A stretch of DNA of 64,000 nucleotides from Nymphaea colorata (taxonomy: Eukaryota > Streptophyta > Magnoliopsida > Nymphaeales > Nymphaeaceae), in assembly GCF_008831285.2 (NCBI RefSeq), contig NC_045142.1, positions 22,197,354 through 22,261,353 of the forward strand, given 5' to 3'. Shown one piece after another: positions 11,239-23,900 of the stretch (positions are counted from its first letter, which is position 1; each line of letters begins with the position of its first letter). The translations under genes were made by a program, and so were the position numbers. The notes below the pieces were generated by a model that was not told where the DNA came from, searched no databases, and worked only from the letters and a program-made list of their open reading frames with translations.

Positions 11239-14200
11239 CATTTTGATAAAAAACATTGTCTGATCTTTGTATTGGGTAGATTACTTTGAACGTGGTGGCA
11301 GTAACCTTGAGCAATGCCATTAAAAGCTATTATATACTTGTCAGCTTACATCATGATCAAGCGAATATAAATTTCTCTTCTTACGTGTTACGATCGATGG
11401 GGCAGATCGCTTCCAATCTTTTGTTATTATTCTTTATATTTTTGTTTAAATTTTTCCAAATGGATCAATTCACCTACATTCGATGTTTTGCTGAAAAAAA
11501 AATCACCTTAATTATTTATTTTCAGACAAAAAAAACAGTAAATATGAAAAATATGTGGAAACGTTGACATTTTGAAATTAATTTTTTTTTAATGGCCAGG
11601 ACCTCTTCCAAGGCACAGTCCAGAGAGCCTTTTGGGTGTTCGGCTCTGGTTAAGCTCCAATACATAACTTTAATGAGCTTTACAAGTCACAACCGGCTCG
11701 ACTCCATAGACTAAGCTCAATTCATTTAAGCTAGTGAATTAAAACTAAACTAGGCTCAACTTTGCAAGTTGGAACTTCAACTAGAGCCAATAATACTTTT
11801 GCTCGATAGCAAGCTAACAGTCGAGTTGACTCGACTTGCTGAACACCGTCTCGAATAATACATAAACTTACTCGAATTTAATGGAGTCCGGTTTGTGTAA
11901 CTTGAATTCGACTCGTCTACAAATTCGAGTTTTTAATTTAAACTTGAACTCAACCAGTTGAATAAATGAGTCGGGTTCAAGTTGAGTTTAACCGAGTGAG
12001 TTCGAATCGAACCACTGTTAGGGTCGACCGTCAAGAACAACACCAGACACAAAATGGTAGATGATCGAGACTTGATTTAGGCCGGTTTTCAATTTATTGT
12101 GGCAATTTTCTTTTTAAGACGAGAATCAAACAATAGTTACAACAAATAAATATTAGTCTTCATCTTTTTTTTTTTTTTTGCATTTATATTTTCAAAAAGG
12201 TTTCGGCCTTAAACACTCTTAAATTTGTTAATTTTTACTTGATTATTGAGTTTTCAATCTAATTTGTTCTAATTTCAGGCCTAAATGGGAAGGTGGTAAT
12301 TACGAGGGCAATGAACATGAAAGACTGAAGGCACTTCGCTTAGCTATGGATTTAGGTGTTGACTACGTGGATGTGGAGCTCCAGGTTATCTTTTTTCTTG
12401 ATTTAAATTTTTGGATTTTTTTTCTTGGAATTTCAAGGTCAGGTTGGCAGACTTCTAGCTGTTTAGATAAGAACTGTTTTATGGTGTTTCGAGGTGAGTA
12501 CCCTGCTATGCACTATTTGCATATTGATGTTTCCTTTTGCAGCGCAAAAGGTTGACATGTGGTATTTTTGAGCATGGATAATGCCATTGCCGTACACATG
12601 AACGTAAGGGAAGTGAAGTCGCTTTTTAGATTTTAACATGACTTAATGACTTCTAAACAGCCGAAATTAGCTTGTTAATCTTCCAAAAACCCTGTTATTT
12701 ATTCCGTTTTTTCTTTTCATTTTGTTACTTGTACATCAAGATTCAGATAATTAATCTTTTTTTCTCTACCTCCACTTGTAAGATCTAATACTTCAAAATT
12801 TTGTGGAGGAAATTGTAATAAAAATTTGTGAATTTTGTATGGATATGGTGCTTTTGCTGTTTTTGTAATAAAAATTTGTCATTGTTGAGGTCCGGACTAA
12901 TAATTTTCTGGAATACTAGAAATTATTACACACACAGCAGCGGCTGCCCTTGGTGGAGGAGCAGCAATGGAGTGTCCTTACACACACAGCTCAGGCCAGC
13001 AAAGCGATTTGCTCGGCTAGCTGTTTGTGTAAGGAAGAGCATTTTCTCTCTCTTGTCGTGCAATTGGATATTTAAGCATCCACTATTAAAAAGGACCATA
13101 AAGCATCTTTAAAACCACTTAACTACCGTTGTACCATAATTTAGTGATTGGTTTTTAAGAGAGAGAGAGAGAGAGAGAGAGATTTCTACCCATAACTTCA
13201 AACTTCAAAAAGAGGTTGCCTTTTCTGATTTTTCGAGTAAGGGGCTCCTTTCTTATAGAGAATGTCGAAGAAGGAGTCGAAGTGGATACCTTGAGAAATG
13301 AAAAGTTCAGATCCTTATTGGACAGTTTCTATAGAAAGTGTATCTTATACTCAAAAAATTTGCAAAGAATGGTCCCTTTTCTAAAGTTATAGGCAAAACG
13401 TAAGCCTGGAAACGGAAATTTCCCAATCAGCTGACAAGGTGTTTTCATATTTTCAAATTTTACTCCTTACTTTTCATTCAACTTATTTTACTTTTTTTAT
13501 TATGCTTGCGGGACAACGGTCTACCAGACCAGTTTATATGTTATGGCCCCTACCACAGGACGGTGTGTTAGGGACTGGAAAAGACCAAAATGTCTTTACC
13601 GCTAAAATGAAAACCCCCTCCCTGATAAGGGCAAAAGTGAAATGGAGGAAACATTCTTTCATAAATGACAAAAAATACGCTTTGGATACACCATGGGAAC
13701 ATAGCTTCCCGTGTTAGCGACATAATGCCCTAAGCTTCTAACTGCTAAAAACTAGTCCTAAAAGTGAGGCATGATATCTGAAGATACAAAAATGTAGGGA
13801 CCTTTTCTAGAAATTATGAGAAAGGTAAGAAAGTTATTTCATTAAAGGCTTGCTTCTTTTGGACTAAATTGACAGAGAATTGCAAAGTTGAAAAAAAAAA
13901 AGTTAAATTTTCCCACCACTAAATGAAACAAACATCAAAAGAAGAGGTTGAGAAAAAATTGAGCCAGAGGAGGACAATTTTTCTCACCCACTTTAGTGCA
14001 AAGAAAATGGATTCCCTTCTTAACTGATGGAAGAAATGGGCCTTAAATGATTGGTTTTGTACATTTGGTCATTGAAGTAGAAACCAAGCACGACTCAGGT
14101 TAGCCCTGGGATTTGATAAGTCACATTTCATTCATAGTTGGATTGACTTCAAAATAGTTTTTTCTTTGATTAGATTTAGTTTAAGTCTGAACTAAGATCA

Positions 14201-14986
14201 GCTCAAAACGTAATTTTTACATATAAAATGTATGATTTCTGCTATTTTGTCCAATTTGTTTTTGGGCACTTTTTCTTTGGATTCAGTAATATCACAAACT
14301 GCGGGAATTGAATTTGTTCTGGATTATCGGATCTTTTTGAATTCAGATTAGTTGTATTTCATGTTCAGTAAGATCCAGTGTGACATGTGTAACCGTCATA
14401 TGCATTGTATATTAAATCAAAATCCCATGGTTAACTCTAACCTTTTGTGGATTGGTAGGCTGCCAATGACTTTATTAGCTCCATATCTGGAAAGAAGCCT
14501 GAGAACTTCAAGATTATTGTTTCATCACACAACTATCAAAGTACTCCTTCTGTTGAGGAACTCACAGATCTAGCTGCAAAACTACATGCAACTGGAGCGG
14601 ACATAGTGAAGATTGCCACAACAGCTGTAGATATTACAGATGTAGCTCGAGTTTTTCGAGTAATCGTAAACTGCCAGGTAACTTGAATATCTTATTTTGG
14701 TCTTTATTTCAGAAACTGCAACAATCTTCATCCCTAAAACGAAGAAAGTCTTTTCAGATTGCAAGTAAATAAGAAAGTTTTATTTAAATGTTAATCCATT
14801 TATATTCATGGAGAGAGGCTGATGTGACCCAAATTGGCATCATAGCAGCCAGTATATGTCACATGGGTGTGGGTATGAGTACAGATATGGGTGCGGACAC
14901 AAGTGCATAACAGCTTCAAAATTTGGGTGCATGGATACAGCCATGTGTATAGGTGTGTGTGTGTTTGTGTGTCTGCCTATACATAC

Positions 14987-15042
<56 letters not shown>

Positions 15043-18000
15043 AACACATATTCATTATTTATAATAAGAAAACATAGATTACTAAACAAAAGATATCAAA
15101 ATTGTACAAAAAGGTTCAAAGGATGAGTCTGCCATGTCCTGTATCCACACCTCCAGTCATGATAATAGGGGTGAAGTATCCATGTGACATAGTTAAGGGT
15201 CCTTGCATCGGCTCCTGCATCATTGCAGCGAATAATTGTCCTGTATAGGCTAATAGGTACCAATATTGATAACACTATGCTTGCATTATCAGATCATGCC
15301 TTGAAAATTTTTCAACTAACAAACATGACGTACTGTTCTTTTCCAGGTTCCAGTTATTGGATGGGTCATGGGAGAGAGGGGACTGATTTCTAGATTGTTG
15401 AGCCCCAAATATGGTGGGTACCTTACTTATGGGGCCCTTGAATCTAGCAAGCAATCTGCGCCTTGGGAACCCACATTAAGAGATTTGCTAGATTTGTACA
15501 ACATAAGGCAGGTTACGCCTGACACTAAAGTCTTTGGTGTTATTGGAAAGCCTATTGGACATAGTAAAGGGCCAACTATGTACAATGCAACATTCAAGCA
15601 TGTTGGATATAATGGCATCTATGTGCATCTATTGGTGGATGACCTTGCTCGCTTCCTTGACACATATGCTTCACCAGACTTTCCTGCTTTCAGGTACAGC
15701 TTTCTGATGATATATTGGAATATTCTTCTCGCCTGAATCTTTTGATTTTTAGGTGGAAGACAGTGTGGCCATTGCAGAACATGACAATTAGTAGACTTGC
15801 CAAATGAATTCTCTGATAACTCTGTCTAGTTCTCGAGCTCCCTATAGTGTAGGGGGCTAGTTGTTAAACTTAAAAGTGCTAGACGAAGCCTAAGCAGTGA
15901 GCTAAACTTAGAGCCTAGCCAGGACTTATCATATTAAGCGATATAAAAGAAAAATTATCCAACAAAATGCAATATTACTTTTTTAAATTAACAGCAAAAC
16001 TGAAACATTTCTCAAACCTATAATTTTCAATTTATAGCAACAAAATATTAAAATGCACAATAGCAGTCCACTCACATTCAACATTTCGTAACATGACAAT
16101 AAGCAAAATTAAGTGTTCAAAAGAGCAAATGTAACGAAGTTTAACAATTGAAATTTAAATGTCAGATAGCATAAAAAGAGAGAGTCCATAATTTAAAACA
16201 CTTCTTTGGAATGTCACAGAGCATGCAAAATTTTTAATTTCCTAATGCAAACTATTAAATCTCTGTCTAATTTCTAGACTTTAAAAGCCTAAAGGCCCTA
16301 AACTAAAGCCTAAAATTACTAATCTTTGTTTCCTGAAAAAGTAAGAAGTGAAAAAACAAATCCGCAACATCCGTGTTAGCACTGCCTCTCATAAAAGATA
16401 AAACTGTTTTCCATTGTAATTCTAATACAACAAAAAGTAAAATATATATATATATAGATAATGCTTTTTCCTTTTTACTAATGTGTGTATGTGTAAAGCA
16501 GTTAAAAACCTAAAACAACATACATACACGTATACATCCTTAAGCAAATGTACTTATAATTTGAGCACTTGCAATGTAAAAAAGAATGAGGAACAGAAAA
16601 TCAACATTAAAGCCAAAGAAGAAAAAAAAAAGGTATGCAGTTGACAAAAGGAAAAGAAGAAAAAGAAAAAAAAATCTGCTTCAAAGAGCAGTGGAAAGGA
16701 AAAAGAAAAGAACTCTAGGCTGTTGAGTGAAAGGTGCCCTAGGTGACAGCCTAGTCCTTCCAAATGGCAAGTCAAATAAGAACAGCCAGACTAAGCAACC
16801 AGTCAAGCCTATGAAACTAGGCAAGCCTGGGCGCATGCCTGGTGCATTTTTTAACAACATAGATTGCAGGAAATGCTAATAAGTAATAAGCAAATTGCCC
16901 AAATGAATTCTATGAGAACTGCGTTTAGTTTTCTAACATTAAAAGTTTATTGGTGATTCAGTGGACATAAAAGCACCACGCAGGAGGTTTATGTTGTTTT
17001 TTCTTTTTCTCAGAATTTGGTATTGGTGGTAATGTTGTTCTAAGCACATTTTGAGTGGAGCACACCATCCTAAACATGGTTTCCTTTGTTTCTTTTTTCA
17101 GTTCTCTCTAAATCAAAATGATGATTGTCATTCTTTATGTAACCGATCTTTTTCTTTTTCTTTTTTACTTACTAACCTGATTGTAATTTGTTATGCAGTT
17201 GTGGTATCCCTCACAAGGAGGCTGCAGTAGTATGCTGTGATGAAGTTGACCCAATTGCAAGGGTACTACTGCAATACATAGAATCAATTTTAGTCTATAT
17301 ACCTAAGAAACAGAAGACACTATTGACCTTATTATGTTTCTCTTTCAGTGGCCATATTATGCTGCAATTCCCTGCAGCCTTTTTCTAAGTTGCATAACCG
17401 CACAACTGCCTTTTCTTTTCTTTTTCTTTTTTTTTTCCTCGGAATTCCATTAGAGCATTGGAGCTGTGAATACTATTGTCAGCCAGCCATTTGGTCAAAA
17501 GTTGATGGGATATAACACTGACTACTATGCTGCCATATCTGCCATTGAAGATGCACTTAGAGGTCTGTATCAGGATTATCATCTAACATCTGCAAAAGGA
17601 TGACATGTTTTCTTGATTGATGTAATCACTCTACACAACAGGTACGACTACTAGCAGCAATACAGCCAATTCACCTCTTGAAGGTAAACTGTTCGTTGTC
17701 ATTGGTGCTGGTGGGGCTGGGAAAGCACTTGCTTATGGTGCAAAAGTAAAAGGAGCAAGAGTTGTCATAGCCAATAGGACCTTTGGTAAATTTTTCTCTT
17801 TTACACCTCAAGGCTTCCCATATGTGTGCATTATAAGACAAATCTGAACCACTTGAAGAGTATTCAAGCTTTTTCTGTGAATATGTGGTAAATGTCTTGA
17901 ACAAAATTTAGGACTCTTAGAAACTATAGTTTAAAGTTCTTGGATTTTTATTTATTTATTTATTTTTGTGTGTGTTGGGGGGGGGGGGGGGGGGGGGTGG

Positions 18001-18784
18001 GGGGTGGTTGTTCTCGATTTCTTTGAGACTAGAACAATCACTACCATAATCTTCTCTGTTTGATGCAAGAACGAGCTAAAGACCTTGCTGAGTTAGTTGG
18101 TGGTGCTGCTTTAACTTATGCTGAACTGGCGAACTTCCACCCAGAGAAAGGCATGATCCTTGCAAATGCTACTTCTGTTGGAATGCAGCCACAGATAGAG
18201 GAGACACCAATACCAAAGGTTTGCTATATCTAATGCCTAATGGATATATATGCGGCATTGGAACTTTATTTTTTAGTGTACATGTAGATAGCTTGTGCCC
18301 GACTTCTTTTTATCCAACTGCTTCAATTTGGTTGTAAGTTACGTCTATGAACTATAATTATATGAATTATGATGCTAATGCCTATGAAGGTCCATTCTTG
18401 GAATCATGGATTTGTCCTTCTCTTTGACTTCCAACAACTGAAGCCTGACACCTATATATTTGGATGCATTGCAGCATGCTTTGAGATATTATGCTATTGT
18501 TTTTGATGCCGTCTACACCCCCAAAGTTACAAGACTAATGCAAGAAGCAGAGGCCTCAGGAGCTATCCCAGTTAGTGGTGTGGAAATGTTCATTAGACAG
18601 GCGAAGGGACAATTTCAACACTTCACTGGCCTACCTGGTAATGGGTGGTGTCCATTTTCAGCTTCTACTTTTTTATTGTTGTTCATCTGTTTTTTGGGCC
18701 TAAATCATAAAGTTGATGAATTTCAAATGTGTTGCTGCAGCACCTGAGGAAGTAATGCGTGAGGCAGTTCTAAATAAGATCTAG
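10491..18784 (+). CDS. DQD/SDH: DQD/SDH copy 3: intact dehydratase, quinate-type substrate site, NADP motif
   Basis: Bifunctional DQD/SDH-family enzyme in ten exons: 10491-10690, 12279-12384, 14459-14677, 15347-15693, 17199-17262, 17454-17562, 17642-17785, 18070-18218, 18475-18637, 18741-18784 (1545 nt, 514 aa). The ATG in AGCAATGG was chosen; the upstream frame opens only at a GTG (10452) and gives nothing like a transit peptide. Dehydratase domain: EIRLD, His126 in SSHNY and Lys153 in VKIATTA, 27 residues apart as in type I dehydratases. Dehydrogenase domain: HSKGP has Gly250 where Arabidopsis has Ser338, and CGIPHKE has Gly293 where Arabidopsis has Thr381. Catalytic Lys297 and the NTD Asp are kept. 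GAGGAGKA is the dinucleotide loop and ANRT the NADP motif. Gly at both positions is associated with quinate dehydrogenase activity in seed plants (from memory). Introns 1, 2 and 4 are long (1.5-2.1 kb) and carry repeats. AATAAA follows 29 nt after the stop. Confidence 0.93.
10959..11018. repeat. 30-bp tandem duplication in intron 1 of copy 3
   Basis: The unit CTGGAGGACAATCATAGCTG plus GCGTTGTACT occurs at 10959-10988 and again at 10989-11018 with one mismatch. It is recent by its identity and intronic. Confidence 0.85.
11202..11237. repeat. (TA)18 microsatellite
   Basis: Uninterrupted TA dinucleotides in intron 1 of copy 3. Confidence 0.95.
11640..12010. repeat. dispersed 'CTCGACT' family repeat in intron 1 of copy 3
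   Basis: Opens with TTCGGCTCTGGTTAAGCTCC and carries GGCTCGACTCC, GAGTTGACTCGACTTGC and AACTTGAACTCAACC, the vocabulary of the copies at 3360 and 9500. It enlarges intron 1 relative to copy 2. Confidence 0.5.
12976..13034. other. perfect-looking stem-loop in intron 2 of copy 3
   Basis: CCTTACACACACAGCT (12976-12991) pairs with AGCTGTTTGTGTAAGG (13019-13034): 16 bp with one mismatch. The 27-base loop contains a second nested stem AGCAAA/TTTGCT around GCGA. A further TTACACACACAGC lies 50 bases upstream (about 12928). It may be the centre of a short foldback element or a transcribed hairpin. Confidence 0.7.
13159..13182. repeat. (GA)12 microsatellite
   Basis: Uninterrupted GA dinucleotides in intron 2 of copy 3. 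Confidence 0.95.
14990..15040. repeat. (CATA)n(AT)20 compound microsatellite
   Basis: CATA repeats followed by 40 bases of AT in intron 3 of copy 3, next to a GGTGTGGGTATGAG-type repeat starting near 14860. Confidence 0.95.
15860..16858. mobile_element. possible non-autonomous element in intron 4 of copy 3
   Basis: A roughly 1-kb segment begins with GTTGTTAAA (15860) and ends with its reverse complement TTTAACAAC (16858). Both ends contain CCTAGGC/GCCTAG-type words (for example GAAGCCTAAGC near the left end and AGGCAAGCCTGGGCGC near the right), a vocabulary I associate with dispersed plant repeats. I found no convincing flanking target duplication, so the boundaries are tentative. Confidence 0.35.
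17977..17997. repeat. 21-base G homopolymer, G-quadruplex-prone
   Basis: Twenty-one G in a row followed by TGGGGGGTGG, in intron 7 of copy 3. A run this long on the sense strand could form G-quadruplexes in the pre-mRNA, and is also a typical place for assembly length error. Confidence 0.9.
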
Positions 18785-19578
18785 AAGTTGAGACTATACT
18801 TCCATATCGGACAATAAAATCAATCTCTTCTTTAACAGCATATATTTCTGGCTTTATGCAATTTTTTATCTAGCAACCATCCAAAAGCTGGGTTTAGTAC
18901 TTCTCCTATGATTATGAACTGTCTGATGGATTTAGGTGAGAGCACAAAAGCAGAAAGAAGGCATACAATGTCAACCAATAGAGCCAGCTAGGTAAGTTCT
19001 TTCCATTTTCCAATGTGAATTGTTCTGCACAGTCCTCAGAAAGGATAATGTATACAGAGCCAGCTACATAGGTATTTTCCATTTTCTAATGTGAACTGAT
19101 CTACACAAACCCCTGTAAGCTCGCCACACTGAAACCATGACTGCCTTTTTCTCATGTCTATTTCTCATTTTGAACAATTTCACTGTTGAAATGCAACTAT
19201 GATTTGGTTGCCAAAATCTGAAAAAGGAAACTTCTCAAATGGTTTAGTGCATGTAGCATCAATGCATTATTTATTCATAGGAACAGTGATAACACATGAT
19301 TTTGAGGCCCCACCCAATTGAGCCCCAAGGCATCTGAAATGTGTACCATGTGTGTATCACCAGAGCCACCCACTTAGCTATGAAAGCCAAATTCTCATGC
19401 CTTGCTATTATATGGCAGAATACACAATGATGGTATTATCCTTGGTGGTCATTTCTCATTTCTTTATCAGCTGACTATCTTATTCATGATGCATCTTAAG
19501 CATCTAAGTCAGAAGGGTATTTGAAAATCATTTTCCAGCTTTCTTTGCTTTCATCATAAATCCTGGTTAGTTTGGCAT

Positions 19579-19612
<34 letters not shown>

Positions 19613-20911
19613 CTCTGTGCACACATATAACTTTGTGACTTGCATAGGTTAGAATAAATTGAAGAAGAAAAGAACAGAGTCAAACCAGTGCCACATAAAA
19701 TGTGTTTTATTTGAAAAAACGAAAAAAAAAAAAAACAAGTCAGCAAAAAAAGGAAGAAAATATGTTTTTTTAAGCGAAAAAACAAAAAAAAAGTGCTTTA
19801 TTTGTGTTTTCTTGTTTTTTTCATTTTTTCCCCTTTTTGGTGTTTTTTTTATCTTCACATTTTTTTAGTTACCAGATTTATATTTTCCCATTTTATTTTA
19901 GTTTTTTAACTTTTGTAAAATTTGTCAAGATTTTCCCTAGAAAAAAAGCTTTGTCATATTATACCTGAGAAAAACTTCATTGTTTTATACCCAAAAATGA
20001 TATTTGAGAAAATGAGTCAAACACATCAGTTTATCTGATGAGCAAACAAAACAGCAACTTATATCAACACTAACCTGACATCAGATAGGAGTAGGTCTGA
20101 TCAAGTAGCAATTAAGGGAAAAGAATATAATAAGAATCAAAGAAGCAACAAGCAGACAAAACAGCAACCTGAATTCATAACAACCAGGAGCACTGATTTT
20201 GAGTAGATCCGGTTGCATAGTAAATTAGTAATCAAGGTAATGGAGCAGAAGTAGAGGAAGAATGAGAGTAGAAGAAGCAAGGAAGAGGAGAAGAAAGAAA
20301 AGAGAAAGAATATCATTACCTTCTTTAGGGGATCACGATATAATACCACAATTTGAAGGAAAAAATAAAAAGAATGGGCAGTCCATGTAAGAAGACCCCT
20401 GCTCTTGTGCAAATAGACCTTAAGAAACTACTTATCCACTGGGGATTTTAAAGTCCTTTCTTTTCAAATTTGTAGTTCATGTAAGAGGCCCCTTACTCTT
20501 GCATATGAATTGTGGTTTCTGAGCTTATTCTCTCAACAACCTTTGCACAGGATTTGTGTTTTATTCTTTTCTCTTACTTTATTCTAACTTGGAGTACACT
20601 AAAACCATATACAAATATAACAGTTTAACAGGATATGTGCTTGACAGATGAGAAAACATCATCTATGGCATTCTGAAGTGAATTCAGAAAAATATCAAAA
20701 TATGGCAACAATAAAATATTAAAGCTTTCTTGACAAATAAAGCACCAAACCCACCATGTGAACTATGAGAGATCAATATAGTGCCAAATTTTAAAACGTA
20801 CACCATAACAATAAGAAGAGAGTCTCTAGATCAAACAGATAATATTGGTCAAATAAGAGACATACTACCTTTTATAGGTGGGGATGATGCAGTCCAAAAG
20901 CTTGTAGAATC
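18785..20911. other. convergent intergenic region between copies 3 and 4
   Basis: About 2.1 kb separating two genes that point at each other. It contains a CTCT/TATC microsatellite (about 19580-19613) and an A/T homopolymer-rich block (about 19660-19870). No gene or dehydrogenase-like remnant is seen. Confidence 0.6.
18813..18818 (+). terminator. poly(A) signal of copy 3
   Basis: AATAAA 29 bases after the TAG stop, a usual distance for a near-upstream element of a plant 3' end. Confidence 0.55.
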
Positions 20912-23900
20912 CTAAATTTTAGTCAGGATATTGCGCATCAGATTCTCAGGTGCTGCAATGTATAAAATGAGACAGATCAAACTTTTGAAAATAAGCATTC
21001 AAATCCACAATTTTAAGTAAAAAAACTAAACCTATACCAGGTAAACCAGTGAAGTGTTTGAACTGTCCCCTTGCCTGTCTAACGAACATCTCCATGCCAC
21101 TAACTGGAACAGCTCCTGATTCCTCTGCTTCACGCAGTAATCTGGTGTTTCTGGGAGTATATACCGCATCAAAAACAAGAGCATAGTATCTCAGAGCATG
21201 CTGGCAATGCACCCATACATACATGTCAGTTTCCACTTTTCCAAGGAACAAAACTATGCTTAAGCACGGACAGAATGGAATATCATCAAGTATTGGAATG
21301 TACCTTATGATATATAAGGTATATATCATAACTATAGGGAAGCAAATACAGTATGCCCTGAAACAAGTTTCAGGGTTCTGATAATACAGCATCTTGTACA
21401 ACATATGATGCACCTTGTTTTTTTATCTTACAATATGATGCAGGATCTTCATGTATATTATGTTATATCTTCAAAACACAAAAAGATGACAAAGAAACTT
21501 GAATTTACATAAATTCCTTAAAGATGAATATCTATTGTCTCAAGAGCTATTCTTAAAGTGAAAAAAGTAAAACTTAAAGCTGATGTCATGCACGAAAATT
21601 GGGCATTTATGAAAGAAAAGAAAAGGTTGATGTTTTACACGATTTAAGTTGTTCATACTTCATAGTTTCAACTTTCGAGGAGTAAGTTTACACACTAAAG
21701 ATTATTGATTTCATGTCCATTTAAGGATTAAGAGTAATTTTAGTTGTTAATTTTAGTTATTTCTGATGAAGATGTGTATGCTGCTTGTATTATATACATT
21801 TTATTATTGTACATTCAATGTTTTTAAGCAATTTTCCATTTGAATGTGAAATTGTAGTTTAATCTTGAAGTTAATGGAATTTTCTAATCTAATATGTCTT
21901 TTCCAGAACTCTTTGTGGATTTTTTTTTATTTATACATGTTTCTTTAACAAAATTTGCAAGTTTTACAGTCTATGTCATAGTACATACCTTATCTTGGAC
22001 TCGACCAATATGTGTTATGATACACATTTTACGACACTGAGTATCATAGTCCATAACAATGTGTCATGCGCTTAAGAATTCAGAATGGTTCTTGAAAGGT
22101 TCATTATAGCTATGACCAAGACATGGACATGCATGGAAAAAAGAATATTCATATATTACAGTGTGCCTACTGATCTATTGAACATGCCAAACCTTAGGTA
22201 TTGGCGTCTCCTGTATATTTGGCTGCATTCCAACTGGAGTAGCATTTGCAAGGATCATGCCCTCTTCTGGATGAAAATCCTCCAGTTCAGCCATGGTTAT
22301 GTTATCAGCACCAACTGAACTGGCAAAATTTTTTGCTCGATCTCATAAAAGAAAAAAAATTACGATCAGTCTAGTGAAAGACAGATAGGAAAGAAACAAA
22401 AGGAACAGCCAGCAAATAACCAATATGGAGCAAAAACCAACACCCTAGACATCAAGCTCTCGGTGGCCTCTTGAGTGCCTTGAGTTGACCTGCCTAGCCA
22501 ATATGTGGAACTAGATATTGTGGCAAAATTGATTTGTCAAGAAATCAACTTATACTACAAACAACAAATCATATGCTTTTCAACTAATTCAGCTTGTAAA
22601 TCTGTTAAATGCATGTAGGCAAACTTTTAGTATGTTCCACCAGTTAGGCCAAAAAAGATCTTTTACCAGAAATTAGATCGGTTATGACAACTCTTGCTCC
22701 TTTTACTTTGGCACCATAAGCAAGTGCTTTACCAGCCCCTCCAGCTCCAATAACAACAAGTAGTTTACCCTCAAGAGGTGAGTTGACTATGTTGCACTTA
22801 GCAGTTGAACCTGCCATCCAGAATGGAATATTCAACATAAACCAACAAAAATGGCTATACTTTCCTAGGTGATATTCTTTTCTTTATAAACGACAGTTTA
22901 TAATCAACATGAAAACCTCTAAGTCCATCTTCAATGGCAGATATGGCAGCATAATAATCTGTATTGTATCCGATCAACTTTCCGTCTCTCGGTCGCCTGA
23001 CAATTGTGTTCACAGCTCCAATGCACTGGAAATTCCAAAAGTATACATATCAAACTGATTAGAAGTAATTGGTTGGGATATCATCATCTGCTATCAGATC
23101 CAGATCCGATTAGTTGGATCCTCTAAGGAAATTCAAATTAGATTAGCAAACTGAACTTGAATTTTTAACTTTTTTATGTTTTTCTTACTGAACGTAATGG
23201 ATATTCAATTCTAACAGATATCCAAGTCCAGTTTCAAGTGAAAATATAGCCTCATATTTGGCATATTCAGATTAAATTCAAGATGAATTGGTAATCTTTG
23301 ACAAGTCAGATGTGGTAATTTCTGCATCCTATCTGAGCTCGATCTGTTCACATTCCTAATGCTGATGCAGTTATCAAACTTCACAAAGGACAGCTTGCAA
23401 CATGTTGCTTTAATGCTATTGGTTTCTTAACAAAATTTGGTTGACAAGACTATTGCCAATAGTACCTTTGCAACTGGTTCAACTTCATCACAGCATAGAA
23501 CTGCAGCTTCTTTATGAGGGATGCCGCAACTGCATGTTATACAAGAAGGACACATTAGTACCTAAGAGAAGAAAAAGATCAGCCTCATGAGACTCCACAA
23601 ACTTTGAGTTGAACGAGAAAATAAGTGATTTTTTGTTTTACAGAAATTCGTGGAAAAAATTGTGAATGCAGGGTTTGACGTTTTGTACAGTCAGTTTGAG
23701 GTTTTTTTTCTACATTAAATCTATTTTAGGAATTTTTCTTTTCTTTTCTTTCATTTTCTGAAAACAATAAGAAACCATTTAATTGATGTGTTAGGTGTTT
23801 CTTGTTATACGTGACCTTTTTTTAGATTGGTTTCCCATTAGTGGCCCTTGCCGGATACTAAAAATACTTTTGGAAAAATATATAACATTAGAAAAGGAAA

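Noticed and set aside
19649-19868. Lys- and Phe-rich frames on both strands
   Set aside because: They are artefacts of alternating A and T homopolymers.
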